Source: an uncultured Eubacteriales bacterium
GTDB lineage: Bacteria; Bacillota; Clostridia; Peptostreptococcales; Anaerovoracaceae
Assembly: GCA_902795135.1 (NCBI GenBank)
Contig: CADBJW010000006.1
Span: 1 to 64,000, forward strand
Direction: 5' to 3'
DNA length: 64,000 bases
The notes under the pieces were generated by a model that worked only from the letters and a program-made list of their open reading frames with translations, was not told the DNA's origin and searched no databases. Position 1 is the stretch's first letter. Every line of letters starts with the position of its first letter. Both the position numbers and the translations under genes were made by a program. Below are positions 1-8,631 of the stretch, in pieces.

Positions 1-100
1 AACCTCGCGATTTGAACCTTGGGAGTCGCTTTGGGGTTCGTCGTTGGCTACGCCCCTTGTGGACTTTCACCACAGATTGACGGCATGCCCGTCATACCAT
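1..100 (-). mobile_element. possible 5' end of a group II intron, cut by the window edge
   Basis: No reading frame fits this stretch. Read on the minus strand it is a run of hairpins: GACGG-gcatg-CCGTC, then GTGG-tgaaagt-CCAC, then GGGG and CCCC arms around a short AC-rich segment. A GTGAAAGTCCAC hairpin of this kind is, from memory, typical of domain I of bacterial group II introns. The element begins just after the pncB terminator, which is where group IIC introns prefer to insert. The reverse transcriptase gene and 3' end would lie beyond position 1. It could also be another structured RNA. A tRNA was considered and does not fold. Confidence 0.35.
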
Positions 101-107
101 TAAAATA

Positions 108-130
108 GCTGCCGCAATGTATGCGGCAGC
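108..130 (-). terminator. rho-independent terminator of pncB
   Basis: A 9-bp perfect stem (GCTGCCGCA / TGCGGCAGC) with a 5-nt loop, followed on the minus strand by TATTTTAA. It lies 30 nt past the pncB stop and closes the uvrBA-pncB direction of transcription. Confidence 0.75.
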
Positions 131-159
131 CTTTGCTCAAAATCAATAATGGTTCTCGC

Positions 160-1593
160 TTATTCCCCTCTCGCTTCGTCGATCATGGAATGCTTGAGTC
201 TCCAGAGTTTGTCGGAAAGATCGACGTAGTAAGTCTGTGGATTTTCGAATCGCTTCATTTCATCCCACATCAGGTCAAGCTGTTCTTTGCAGTACTTCTT
301 GATTTCATCCAGCTGCGGCAGCTTGTAAACGCATTTGCCCTTCTTGAAGATCTGTTCCCGAAGGTTCTTGGCATAGAAGTTGGTGATCTTCTTTCTCTTC
401 CAAACGGCGTTCGGATCGAAGATTTCGATTTCATCGCCGGATGGTCCTTCTTCTTCGCTGAGGGCGATGATGTCACCCAGTGCACGGTCCGTGTCTTTGT
501 CAAACAGTCTCCAGATAGCTTTGAATCCAGGGTTTGTAATCTTTTCAACGTTCTCACTGATCTTGATCTTAGGGATCATTTCACCGTCTTTTTCCAGTGC
601 AGCCAGTTTATATACGCCGCCAAAGACTGGTTCGGACTTCGCTGTGATCAGTCTCTCGCCAACGCCGAAGGAATCGATGCATGCGCCTTCCTGCAGAACG
701 TCACGGATGATGTATTCATCCAGTGAGTTGGAGATGACGATCTTGCAATCCTGCAGACCAGCATCGTCCAGCATCTTTCTGGCTTTCTTCGTCAGATAAG
801 CAATGTCGCCGCTGTCGATTCGGATGCCTTTGTTTGGCGGATCCAGTTCTTTAAACACCTTGATGGCTGCAGGAACACCGGATTTCAGAACGTTGTAGGT
901 GTCTACGAGCAATGTGGCATTGGTCGGATAGATCTTCGTGTACGCCTTGAATGCTTCGTACTCGTTGTCGAACATCTGAACCCAGCTGTGGGCCATGGTA
1001 CCCAGAGCCGGTGTTTTGAATACTTCGTCCGCAATGGTACAAGCGGTTCCGGCACAGCCTCCGATGTAGGAAGCGCGGGCGCCGTAAATAGCAGCCGTTG
1101 TGCTGTGGGATCTTCTCGTACCGAACTCCATGATCGGTCTGCCGTTCGCAGCTCTGACGATTCTGCTGGCTTTCGTCGCAATCAGACTCTGGTGGTTTAC
1201 AAGAAGGAGTATCATCGTCTCAACGAACTGCGCCTGCATGACCGGACCTCTTACGGTAATGATCGGTTCATGCGGGAAGATCGGAGTCCCTTCCGGTACT
1301 GCCCACACATCGCATTCAAACTTGAAATCAGCAAGATATTTCAGGAATTCTTCACTGAACATTTTCTTGCTGCGCAGATACTCTATATCCTCTTCCGTAT
1401 ACTTCAGGTTATCCAAATACTTTATAACCTGTTCGAGTCCAGCCATTATAGCGTAACCGCCGTTATCAGGAATTCTTCTAAAGAACATGTCGAAATACGC
1501 AATGTCGTCCGCCATGTCTGCTTCAAAATAACCATTGGCCATTGTTAACTCATAGTAGTCTGTCAACATGGTCATGTTCAGTTTCTCAATCAT
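160..1593 (-). CDS. pncB: nicotinate phosphoribosyltransferase
   Basis: Converts nicotinate, PRPP and ATP to nicotinate mononucleotide, the first step of the Preiss-Handler NAD salvage route in the cytoplasm. At 477 residues it has the usual length of the Gram-positive form. Visible family marks are the N-terminal TDYYELTMANGY, the FGTRRSH segment that binds substrate phosphate near residue 160, and the IRIDSGD strand near residue 260. AAGGAG precedes the ATG by about 7 nt. It follows uvrA by 38 nt on the same strand, so it may be co-transcribed with uvrBA, though no functional link is evident. A stem-loop terminator lies just downstream. Confidence 0.95.
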   Translation of the reverse strand: MIEKLNMTMLTDYYELTMANGYFEADMADDIAYFDMFFRRIPDNGGYAIMAGLEQVIKYLDNLKYTEEDIEYLRSKKMFSEEFLKYLADFKFECDVWAVPEGTPIFPHEPIITVRGPVMQAQFVETMILLLVNHQSLIATKASRIVRAANGRPIMEFGTRRSHSTTAAIYGARASYIGGCAGTACTIADEVFKTPALGTMAHSWVQMFDNEYEAFKAYTKIYPTNATLLVDTYNVLKSGVPAAIKVFKELDPPNKGIRIDSGDIAYLTKKARKMLDDAGLQDCKIVISNSLDEYIIRDVLQEGACIDSFGVGERLITAKSEPVFGGVYKLAALEKDGEMIPKIKISENVEKITNPGFKAIWRLFDKDTDRALGDIIALSEEEGPSGDEIEIFDPNAVWKRKKITNFYAKNLREQIFKKGKCVYKLPQLDEIKKYCKEQLDLMWDEMKRFENPQTYYVDLSDKLWRLKHSMIDEARGE

Positions 1594-1631
1594 TTTAACT
1601 CTCCTTATCGTTACTAAAACATTCCTGCATA

Positions 1632-4472
1632 TTATAACAACTTACTGAGAAACTGTCCAGTATACGACTCTTTGACAAGGGCGACTTCCTCCGGCGTCCC
1701 CTCCGCCACGATGGTGCCGCCTCGGAATCCTCCATCCGGTCCCAGGTCGATGATGTGGTCGGCGCTTTTGATCACATCCAGATTGTGCTCGATGACGATG
1801 ACCGTATTGCCTGCATCCACCAGTTTGCTTAACATTTCAAGGAGCCGGGCCACGTCGGCAAAGTGCAGACCGGTCGTAGGTTCGTCCAGTATGTATAAAG
1901 TTTTGCCGGTGCTCTTTTTGGAAAGCTCCGTAGCCAATTTGATTCTCTGCGCTTCTCCTCCGGAAAGTTGCGTACTCGGCTGGCCCAGTTTAATGTATCC
2001 CAGACCCACGTCCTCCAGGGTCTGCAGCTGCCGTTTGATCGTCGGATGATTCTTGAAGAATTCCAGCGCTTCCGTTACATTCATGTCAAGTACGTCAAAG
2101 ATGCTTTTGCCTTTGTATTTGACTTCCAGGGTCTCCCGGTTATACCGCTTTCCCTTGCAGACTTCGCACGGTACGTACACGTCCGGCAAAAACAGCATCT
2201 CGATTTTCTTGATTCCATCACCATTACAGGCTTCGCACCTGCCACCCTTGACATTAAAACTGAACCGGCCCTTTCCGTACCCCCGGATCTTAGACTCCGG
2301 AAGCTGGGCAAAGAGATCCCGGATATGCGTGAACACGCCCGTATAGGTCGCCGGGTTGGACCGCGGCGTCTTGCCGATGGGCTGCTGGTCGATATCGATG
2401 ATCTTATCGATGTTTTTCAGACCGGTGATGCTTTTGTGCTTGCCCGGACGTTCTTTCGACCGGTACATCTCCTGGGCTACCGCCTTATATAGGATTTCAT
2501 TCACCAAACTGCTCTTGCCCGAACCGGAAACACCCGTTACGCAAACAAACTTTCCCAGTGGGAATTTCACATCGATTATTTTAAGGTTGTTTTCTTCGGC
2601 ACCTTTGACCGTTATGTATTTGCCCGTGCCGGATCGGCGGGAAGCAGGAATCGGTATGCTCTTCTGTCCACTGAGATACTGGCCGGTAATGGATTTCTCA
2701 CAAGCCTTGATATCTTCCACCGAGCCCTGAGCAACCAACTCTCCCCCGTGAATCCCAGCACCAGGTCCAATATCAATGATCTGGTCTGCCGCATACATGG
2801 TTTCTTCGTCGTGCTCCACGACGATCAGTGTATTGCCGATATCCGTCAGCTCACGCAGCGATTTCAAAAGCTTCTCATTGTCTTTCTGATGGAGCCCGAT
2901 ACTCGGCTCATCGAGAATATAGGAGACGCCAACCAGCCCGGACCCGATCTGTGTTGCCAGACGAATCCGCTGAGACTCCCCTCCACTCAGGGTTGCCGCA
3001 GCCCGGCTCAAGGTCAGATAATCCAGTCCCACGTTGGCCAAAAACTCCAGTCGCCCGCGGATTTCCTTGATGACTTCCGCCGATATCTTCCTATGTGTCT
3101 CGGATAAGGATTCTTTCGTCTCATCGAGGAATTGAATGGCCTCAATGACGGACATATCACAGAATTCCATGATGTTCTTGCCGCCAACGGTGACCGCCAA
3201 AAGCTCCGGACGAAGTCGTCTTCCCTGACAAGATGGACACGGCGAGAAGTTCATATAGGTTTCGATCTTGCTCTTGATCCATTCCGAATTCGTTTCCTGG
3301 TATCTGCGTTCCAGATTTGGAATCAAACCTTCATAAGTATGACTTCTGTGCTGCACCATACCCGCCCGATTCGTATAATCGTAGACCAGTTTTTCTTCTC
3401 CAGTGCCATACAAAAGCACCTGCCGAAATTTCTTAGGCAGTTTCTTAAATGGCTGCGTCAAATCCGCATTGTATTTGTCTGCCAAAGCCCGGATCACCTG
3501 CCAATAATAACTGGTAAACTCCATGGTCGAAAAGGCATTTCGCAGGGCCTTGTCCATAATACTGATATTCTGATCCGGGACCAACAGATCCGGGTCGACC
3601 TGCTGAATGAATCCGAGGCCTTTGCACTCTGGACATGCTCCCAATGGATTGTTGAAGGAGAACATGCGCGGTTCCAGTTCATCGATGCTGACGCCGTGCT
3701 CCGGACAAGCCAGAGAAGTGCTGAAGGTCTTTTCCTCCTGCACCCCGTCCGGGTCGATGATTTCTACCTGAACCAGTCCGTCTCCGTTGCTGATGGCCAG
3801 CTCACAGGCCTCGGCCAGTCGACTCTGCACGCCGTCGCGGACTTTGATCCGGTCCACCACGATTTCAATCGTATGTTTGTAGGTCTTCTCCAGCTTGATT
3901 TCATCTTCTTCCAAAAGCTTCATTTCCCCGTCAACCCGGGCTCTGGTGAAGCCTTCCCTGCGGATCCGGTCTAAGATTTTATCGTGCTGGCCTTTGCGCT
4001 GACGAACCACCGGTGCCATGACCGTAAGCCGGGAGCCTTCCGGTTCCTGCAACAGCGTTTCCACAATCTGATCCACGGACTGACTGGATATTTCCCTGCC
4101 GCAGATCGGACAATGTGGAATCCCGATACGGGCGTACATCAATCTCAGATAGTCATAGATTTCTGTGACCGTTCCCACTGTTGACCGGGGATTCTGATTG
4201 GTCGTCTTCTGGTCGATGCTGATGGCCGGACTCAACCCTTCGATGTATTCCACGTTTGGTTTTTCCATCTGTCCCAAAAACTGACGGGCATAGGAAGACA
4301 GACTTTCCATATACTTTCGCTGCCCTTCCGCATAGATCGTATCGAATGCCAGCGATGACTTTCCCGATCCGGAAAGCCCTGTGAGAACTACAAACTTATC
4401 ACGGGGTATGGTTACGCTCAGATTCTTGAGATTGTTTTCTTTTGCTCCTTTTATTACGATATCTTTTGCCAT
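1632..4472 (-). CDS. uvrA: UvrABC excinuclease subunit A
   Basis: Damage-recognition ATPase of nucleotide excision repair; it loads UvrB at DNA lesions. The 946-residue protein is full length. It has two ABC modules, with Walker [10 protein letters not shown] near residue 32 and GVSGSGKSS near residue 640. ABC signatures LSGGESQR and LSGGEAQR are both present. Zinc-binding CPIC, CPEC...CPSC and CEAC/CEVC clusters are visible. The start codon directly abuts the uvrB TAA stop (no spacer), with a GAGG Shine-Dalgarno inside the end of uvrB, so the two are translationally coupled. Expression is expected to follow the LexA-controlled promoter ahead of uvrB. Confidence 0.98.
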   Translation of the reverse strand: MAKDIVIKGAKENNLKNLSVTIPRDKFVVLTGLSGSGKSSLAFDTIYAEGQRKYMESLSSYARQFLGQMEKPNVEYIEGLSPAISIDQKTTNQNPRSTVGTVTEIYDYLRLMYARIGIPHCPICGREISSQSVDQIVETLLQEPEGSRLTVMAPVVRQRKGQHDKILDRIRREGFTRARVDGEMKLLEEDEIKLEKTYKHTIEIVVDRIKVRDGVQSRLAEACELAISNGDGLVQVEIIDPDGVQEEKTFSTSLACPEHGVSIDELEPRMFSFNNPLGACPECKGLGFIQQVDPDLLVPDQNISIMDKALRNAFSTMEFTSYYWQVIRALADKYNADLTQPFKKLPKKFRQVLLYGTGEEKLVYDYTNRAGMVQHRSHTYEGLIPNLERRYQETNSEWIKSKIETYMNFSPCPSCQGRRLRPELLAVTVGGKNIMEFCDMSVIEAIQFLDETKESLSETHRKISAEVIKEIRGRLEFLANVGLDYLTLSRAAATLSGGESQRIRLATQIGSGLVGVSYILDEPSIGLHQKDNEKLLKSLRELTDIGNTLIVVEHDEETMYAADQIIDIGPGAGIHGGELVAQGSVEDIKACEKSITGQYLSGQKSIPIPASRRSGTGKYITVKGAEENNLKIIDVKFPLGKFVCVTGVSGSGKSSLVNEILYKAVAQEMYRSKERPGKHKSITGLKNIDKIIDIDQQPIGKTPRSNPATYTGVFTHIRDLFAQLPESKIRGYGKGRFSFNVKGGRCEACNGDGIKKIEMLFLPDVYVPCEVCKGKRYNRETLEVKYKGKSIFDVLDMNVTEALEFFKNHPTIKRQLQTLEDVGLGYIKLGQPSTQLSGGEAQRIKLATELSKKSTGKTLYILDEPTTGLHFADVARLLEMLSKLVDAGNTVIVIEHNLDVIKSADHIIDLGPDGGFRGGTIVAEGTPEEVALVKESYTGQFLSKLL

Positions 4473-6458
4473 TTACATCCTCGCCTTATATTCAAACACC
4501 AGGTCACGAAGCTCTGCCGCTCGTTCGAACTGCAGATCGCTTGCTGCCTGTTTCATTTCCTTTTCTAACTTGCTGACGTAATCCGCAAGTTCTTTTTTCG
4601 TAAGCTCCAGTGGGCTTCTTCCTGCCAGGAACTCATCGTACCCCTCCATATCTTCCGCCGTTTTTGTCGCCTCGATGACATCTCGGACGCCTTTGCTGAC
4701 ACTCTTTGGCGTAATTCCATGAGCCTCATTGTATTCGCTCTGGATTTTCCTTCTTCGTTCCGTTTCATCGATGGCCGCACGCATCGCCTTGCTGATCGTA
4801 TCACAATACATGATGACCCGGCTGTCTACGTTTCGTGCTGCTCTGCCGATGGTTTGGATCAGGGATGTTTCCGTTCGCAGGAAACCTTCCTTATCCGCAT
4901 CCAGAATCGCAACCAGAGAAACCTCCGGAATGTCAAGGCCTTCCCGCAGCAGGTTGATGCCAACCAGTACGTCAAATACGCCAAGTCGCAGATCCCGTAT
5001 GATTTCCATTCGTTCCAGCGTATCGACTTCTGAATGAAGATAGCGGACCTTAATTCCCACACCCCGCAGGTAATCGGTCAGGCTCTCCGCCATTTTCTTC
5101 GTCAGAGTCGTGACGAGCACCCTGCCCTGCTTTTCGGTTACTTTATGAATTTCCCCAATCAGGTGGTCGATTTGCCCTTCCGAAGGATGAGTCTCGATTT
5201 CCGGATCCAAAAGCCCCGTCGGCCGGATAATCTGTTCCGCAGACACTCCTCCGCTCTCATTCTTCTCGTATTCTGCCGGCGTTGCGCTGACATAGACGAT
5301 CTGATTGACCAGCTCATTGAACTCATCAAATTTCAAAGGCCGGTTATCCAGGGCGGACGGAAGACGGAATCCATAATCCACCAAAGACTGTTTTCTCGCA
5401 CGGTCTCCATTGTACATGGCTCTCAGCTGTGGCAGCATGACGTGGGACTCGTCGATGATAATCAGAAAATCATCCGGAATGTAGTCAATCAGCGTGTATG
5501 GCCTTGAGCCGGGTTCCAGCCCTACCAAATGCCTGGAATAGTTTTCGATGCCTTTGCAGGTGCCGACTTCCCGAAGCATTTCCATGTCATACCGGGTCCG
5601 CTGTTCGATCCGCTGGGCCTCGATCAGTTTGCCCCGATCCTTAAACCACTGGACTCGCTCATCCAGCTCCTCGCCGATGGTCTCTATGGCGTGTTCGATT
5701 TTTTCCGGACTCGTAACATAGTGGGATGCCGGATAGATTGCAACGTGATTTCGCAATCCAACCACTTCTCCTGTGACTGGATTGATTTCTTTGATTCGCT
5801 CTACTTCATCCCCAAAAAGCTCAACGCGGACTGCATTTTCTGCTCCCGCCGGATGAATGTCGATGGTGTCGCCCCGCACGCGGAAGTTTCCACGTTCAAA
5901 AGCCACGTCGTTTCTCGTATATTGAATGTCCACCAGTTTGCGCAAAAGCTCCTGCCGATCCCGTTCCATTCCGGGCCGCAGAGAAATCACCTGGTTTTCA
6001 TAGTCGATCGGACTTCCAAGGCCATAAATACACGAAACAGAGGCTACGATGATTACGTCCTTGCGCTCACTCAATGCCGCTGTGGCTGAGTGGCGCAGTT
6101 TTTCGATTTCATCGTTGATGTCCGAATCTTTTTCGATGTACGTATCCGTGGAAGCCACGTAGGCTTCCGGCTGATAGTAATCGTAGTAAGACACAAAGTA
6201 CTCAACGGAATTTTCGGGGAAAAACTCTCGGAATTCCCCATGGAGCTGGGCGGCAAGGGTTTTATTATGGCTGATTACGAGGGTTGGCTTTTGCACTTTC
6301 TCGATGATTTTCGCCATGGTAAAGGTCTTGCCGGATCCGGTCACTCCCATGAGTGTCTGTGCCCGTTTCCCGGACATAATAGCCTCTGATATTTTATCGA
6401 TTGCCTGGGGCTGATCCCCCATTGGCTCAAAATCTGAATAAACCTTGAAGTCAGGCAT
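4473..6458 (-). CDS. uvrB: UvrABC excinuclease subunit B
   Basis: Helicase-like subunit that verifies damage and recruits UvrC. The 661 residues cover the full family length. Walker A is [10 protein letters not shown] near residue 39, followed by the beta-hairpin region [10 protein letters not shown] near residue 92. The DESHVML box is near residue 338, and the conserved helicase end QTIGRAARN near residue 540. The C-terminal UVR motif ([22 protein letters not shown]) that contacts UvrC is intact. Upstream are a sigma-A promoter and an overlapping LexA box, consistent with SOS induction. Confidence 0.98.
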   Translation of the reverse strand: MPDFKVYSDFEPMGDQPQAIDKISEAIMSGKRAQTLMGVTGSGKTFTMAKIIEKVQKPTLVISHNKTLAAQLHGEFREFFPENSVEYFVSYYDYYQPEAYVASTDTYIEKDSDINDEIEKLRHSATAALSERKDVIIVASVSCIYGLGSPIDYENQVISLRPGMERDRQELLRKLVDIQYTRNDVAFERGNFRVRGDTIDIHPAGAENAVRVELFGDEVERIKEINPVTGEVVGLRNHVAIYPASHYVTSPEKIEHAIETIGEELDERVQWFKDRGKLIEAQRIEQRTRYDMEMLREVGTCKGIENYSRHLVGLEPGSRPYTLIDYIPDDFLIIIDESHVMLPQLRAMYNGDRARKQSLVDYGFRLPSALDNRPLKFDEFNELVNQIVYVSATPAEYEKNESGGVSAEQIIRPTGLLDPEIETHPSEGQIDHLIGEIHKVTEKQGRVLVTTLTKKMAESLTDYLRGVGIKVRYLHSEVDTLERMEIIRDLRLGVFDVLVGINLLREGLDIPEVSLVAILDADKEGFLRTETSLIQTIGRAARNVDSRVIMYCDTISKAMRAAIDETERRRKIQSEYNEAHGITPKSVSKGVRDVIEATKTAEDMEGYDEFLAGRSPLELTKKELADYVSKLEKEMKQAASDLQFERAAELRDLVFEYKARM

Positions 6459-6497
6459 GTGAATGATATCCTTTCTGCTTCTTATACTGGTTCATTC

Positions 6498-6526
6498 AGT
6501 ATATCATAACACCGTTGCGCATGCAA
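6498..6526 (-). promoter_or_regulatory. sigma-A type promoter of uvrBA
   Basis: On the minus strand a -35 TTGCAT (6521-6526) and a -10 TATACT (6498-6503) are separated by exactly 17 nt. They lie 40-68 nt upstream of the uvrB start. The LexA-like site overlaps the -35 element. Confidence 0.6.
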
Positions 6527-6537
6527 ACAAATGTTCT
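6524..6537 (-). promoter_or_regulatory. LexA (SOS) box upstream of uvrB
   Basis: The minus-strand sequence AGAACATTTGTTTG matches the Gram-positive SOS box CGAAC-N4-GTTCG at GAAC-N4-GTT. It overlaps the -35 hexamer of the uvrB promoter, the expected place for repression by LexA. It is one base from symmetric in the right half (GTTTG instead of GTTCG). Confidence 0.65.
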
Positions 6538-6564
6538 GTTTTTGATCCACTATCTCTGTGATTT

Positions 6565-8148
6565 TTAGTCCAGTGCCTCCTTCTTCGCAACGGATACTTT
6601 CTCTTCGTAGCAGGCAAAGACTTTGTTGACTTCCTGAATCGGCTGACGTTTCGTGATCAGACTGACTGCTGGAACGATGATCAAGCCGCCCACCATGGCG
6701 ATCACTCCTGACCGAACGGAAGACGCGAAGATGTAGGAAAGGAATGGTCCCCATCCGGAAACATCAACGCCACCAAGGGATATAATCATCTGAATGATCA
6801 TCAGTCCGCATCCCCAGATAAAGCAACAGAATACCGATGCTTTTGAGATGCGCTTCCAGTACAGTCCGTAGATGTACGGCGCCAGAAATGCTCCGGCCAA
6901 AGCGCCCCAGGATACGCCCATCATCTGGGCGATGAAGGTGATTTCCGGGTGGCTGTCTTTAATGATTGCAATGACGGCTGATACGAAAATGAAGAATAGA
7001 ATGAAGATCCGCATAACGACAACTTTTCGTTTTTCGTCCATAATGCCGCCTGTTGCCGGGTCGATTACATCCAGCGTAAAGGTAGAACTGGATGTCAGAA
7101 CCAGTGAGGAAAGTGTCGACATGGAAGCCGACAGTACCAGCACGATAACGACGGCGATGATGATTGCCGGAAGCGTGGCGAGCATGGACGGCACGATGGT
7201 GTCAAACAGCGGCGTTACCCCATCGCTCTGGTATGCGATCTTATCCGCATACAGTCTTCCAAAACCGCCCAGGAAGTAACATCCTCCCGCAACGATAATG
7301 GCGAAGAATGTGGAGATCACGGTTCCTTTATGAATATCGTTTTCACTCTTGATTGCGTAAAACTTTCCGACCATCTGCGGCAGTCCCCAGGTTCCCAGGG
7401 ATGTCAGGATAACCACAAAGGCCAGAGCCAGTGGATCCGGTCCCAGGAAGGATGAGAAGGCGCCTTCATTCCAGCCTTCCATCGGAACATCCGAAAGCTT
7501 TTGGGTGGCGGCGACCAGCCCTCCATTGGCGTGGAGTACCGCTCCAATGACGGCGCAGATACCAAAGAGCATGATGATGCCCTGTATGAAGTCGTTGATT
7601 GCCGTGGCCATGTAGCCACCGAACACGACGTAGAAGCCGGTCAATACGGCCATGACTGCAATTACGACCCAGTAAGGAATATTGAACACCAGACCAAACA
7701 AACTGGAAAGGCCGTTGTACAGCGAAGAGGTATAAGGAATCAGGAAAATGAATATGATAATCGAAGCGATTACTTTCATCAACGTGGAATGAAACCGTTT
7801 CCCGAAGAAATCCGGCATGGTCTTAGCATCCAGGTGCTGGGTCATGATTCGGGTTCTCCGTCCCAGGATGTTCCATGCCAAAAGGGATCCGATGAAGGCG
7901 TTCCCCAGGCCGGCCCAAGTCGATGACAAACCGAAATTCCATCCGAACTGTCCGGCATAACCGACAAAGATTACCGCCGAGAAATAGGATGTACCAAAGG
8001 CAAAGGCCGTCATCCACGGTCCAACGGATCTGCCTCCCAAAACAAATCCTTCTACATTCCTCGCCCTGTTTCTCGTGTAGAAGCCAACGGCTACCATCAC
8101 GGCGAAGAAAATGATCAACATCACTGCACTGATTACTTTAACATTCAT
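6565..8148 (-). CDS. sodium:solute symporter (SSS family), T-box regulated
   Basis: A 527-residue integral membrane protein of the PutP/PanF-like sodium:solute symporter family. The N-terminal helix is followed by the conserved EGFVLGGRSVGPWMTAFAFG region. The SxSSLVLTSSS segment near residue 347 matches the part of the family that binds sodium. Over a dozen hydrophobic segments are visible, and AAAGGAA precedes the ATG. The 5' leader is a T-box riboswitch, so the substrate is probably an amino acid. The specifier codon is best read as UAC (Tyr), less likely AAU (Asn). The substrate cannot be fixed from the protein alone. It has its own promoter, and uvrBA downstream has another. Confidence 0.88.
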   Translation of the reverse strand: MNVKVISAVMLIIFFAVMVAVGFYTRNRARNVEGFVLGGRSVGPWMTAFAFGTSYFSAVIFVGYAGQFGWNFGLSSTWAGLGNAFIGSLLAWNILGRRTRIMTQHLDAKTMPDFFGKRFHSTLMKVIASIIIFIFLIPYTSSLYNGLSSLFGLVFNIPYWVVIAVMAVLTGFYVVFGGYMATAINDFIQGIIMLFGICAVIGAVLHANGGLVAATQKLSDVPMEGWNEGAFSSFLGPDPLALAFVVILTSLGTWGLPQMVGKFYAIKSENDIHKGTVISTFFAIIVAGGCYFLGGFGRLYADKIAYQSDGVTPLFDTIVPSMLATLPAIIIAVVIVLVLSASMSTLSSLVLTSSSTFTLDVIDPATGGIMDEKRKVVVMRIFILFFIFVSAVIAIIKDSHPEITFIAQMMGVSWGALAGAFLAPYIYGLYWKRISKASVFCCFIWGCGLMIIQMIISLGGVDVSGWGPFLSYIFASSVRSGVIAMVGGLIIVPAVSLITKRQPIQEVNKVFACYEEKVSVAKKEALD

Positions 8149-8194
8149 TTTCTACTATTCCTTTCTATATAAAATGCAGATTCGGGCGGCCCAT

Positions 8195-8223
8195 AAAAAA
8201 CGCCCTCTATCAAATAGAGGGCG
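8195..8223 (-). terminator. T-box-controlled intrinsic terminator
   Basis: A perfect 10-bp stem (CGCCCTCTAT / ATAGAGGGCG) with a 3-nt loop is followed by six U residues on the minus strand. It sits immediately after the T-box sequence and competes with the antiterminator. Confidence 0.9.
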
Positions 8224-8549
8224 AATATCATTCCGCGGTACCACCTCAGTTTACTGCCTTGTCACCACTGGCAGCCTCTACAGGTACGTCCATGCCTTTG
8301 CACTGTCGTGCACTATCAGTCAGCCGGATTATACCTTCGTGCTATCACGGGCACTTCCCGTCACGTCCTACTAACGGTCATCAGCCTGCGAGCCGTCGCC
8401 AGCCCCGCAATCCTCGCGCTTTCAAAGTGCAGCTCAGGGAGGTATTCACAATCAGTAACTACGCGCCTCTCACCAAACGGCAACTCTCTGTTCAGTCTCC
8501 TGAAGGCTACTCTTTCCCTTCATCGCCTTTCCTGTTATTTACTTTTCAC
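8195..8549 (-). promoter_or_regulatory. T-box riboswitch leader (specifier UAC Tyr, or AAU Asn)
   Basis: Leader of the symporter gene. The T-box core AGGTGGTACCGCGG lies at 8233-8246, followed by the terminator. The 5' part holds stem I with its AGAGAGTTG and GGTGAGAGG-type elements. The specifier loop reads GTGAA-TAC-CTCCCT-GAGC. In the ileS T-box of this same window the ATC codon lies exactly six bases before GAGC. By that spacing the specifier here is TAC (8442-8444). Aligning on the ACCTC motif instead would give AAT. Uncharged cognate tRNA would stabilise the antiterminator and switch on uptake. Confidence 0.88.
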
Positions 8550-8555
8550 GAGACA

Positions 8556-8584
8556 ATTTTACTGCTTCTTTGTGGTTAAGTCAA
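8556..8584 (-). promoter_or_regulatory. promoter of the T-box leader
   Basis: On the minus strand TTGACT (8579-8584) and TAAAAT (8556-8561) are 17 nt apart. They lie just upstream of stem I of the T-box, with transcription expected to begin near 8549. Confidence 0.7.
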
Positions 8585-8631
8585 TAGAAAAATTGACTAT
8601 TTTTGTAGTTATTTCACAATTATTCTGCCGG

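Noticed and set aside
1..60. Possible tRNA at the left edge because of a GGTTCAAATC string on the minus strand
   Set aside because: The flanking bases do not form a T-stem (CAAGG does not pair with CGCGA) and no other arms fold.
3132..3974. 280-codon open frame on the plus strand
   Set aside because: Antisense to uvrA; no ribosome binding site and no family resemblance.
8259..8579. Open frames in the region upstream of the symporter
   Set aside because: They lie inside the T-box leader and do not carry ribosome binding sites.
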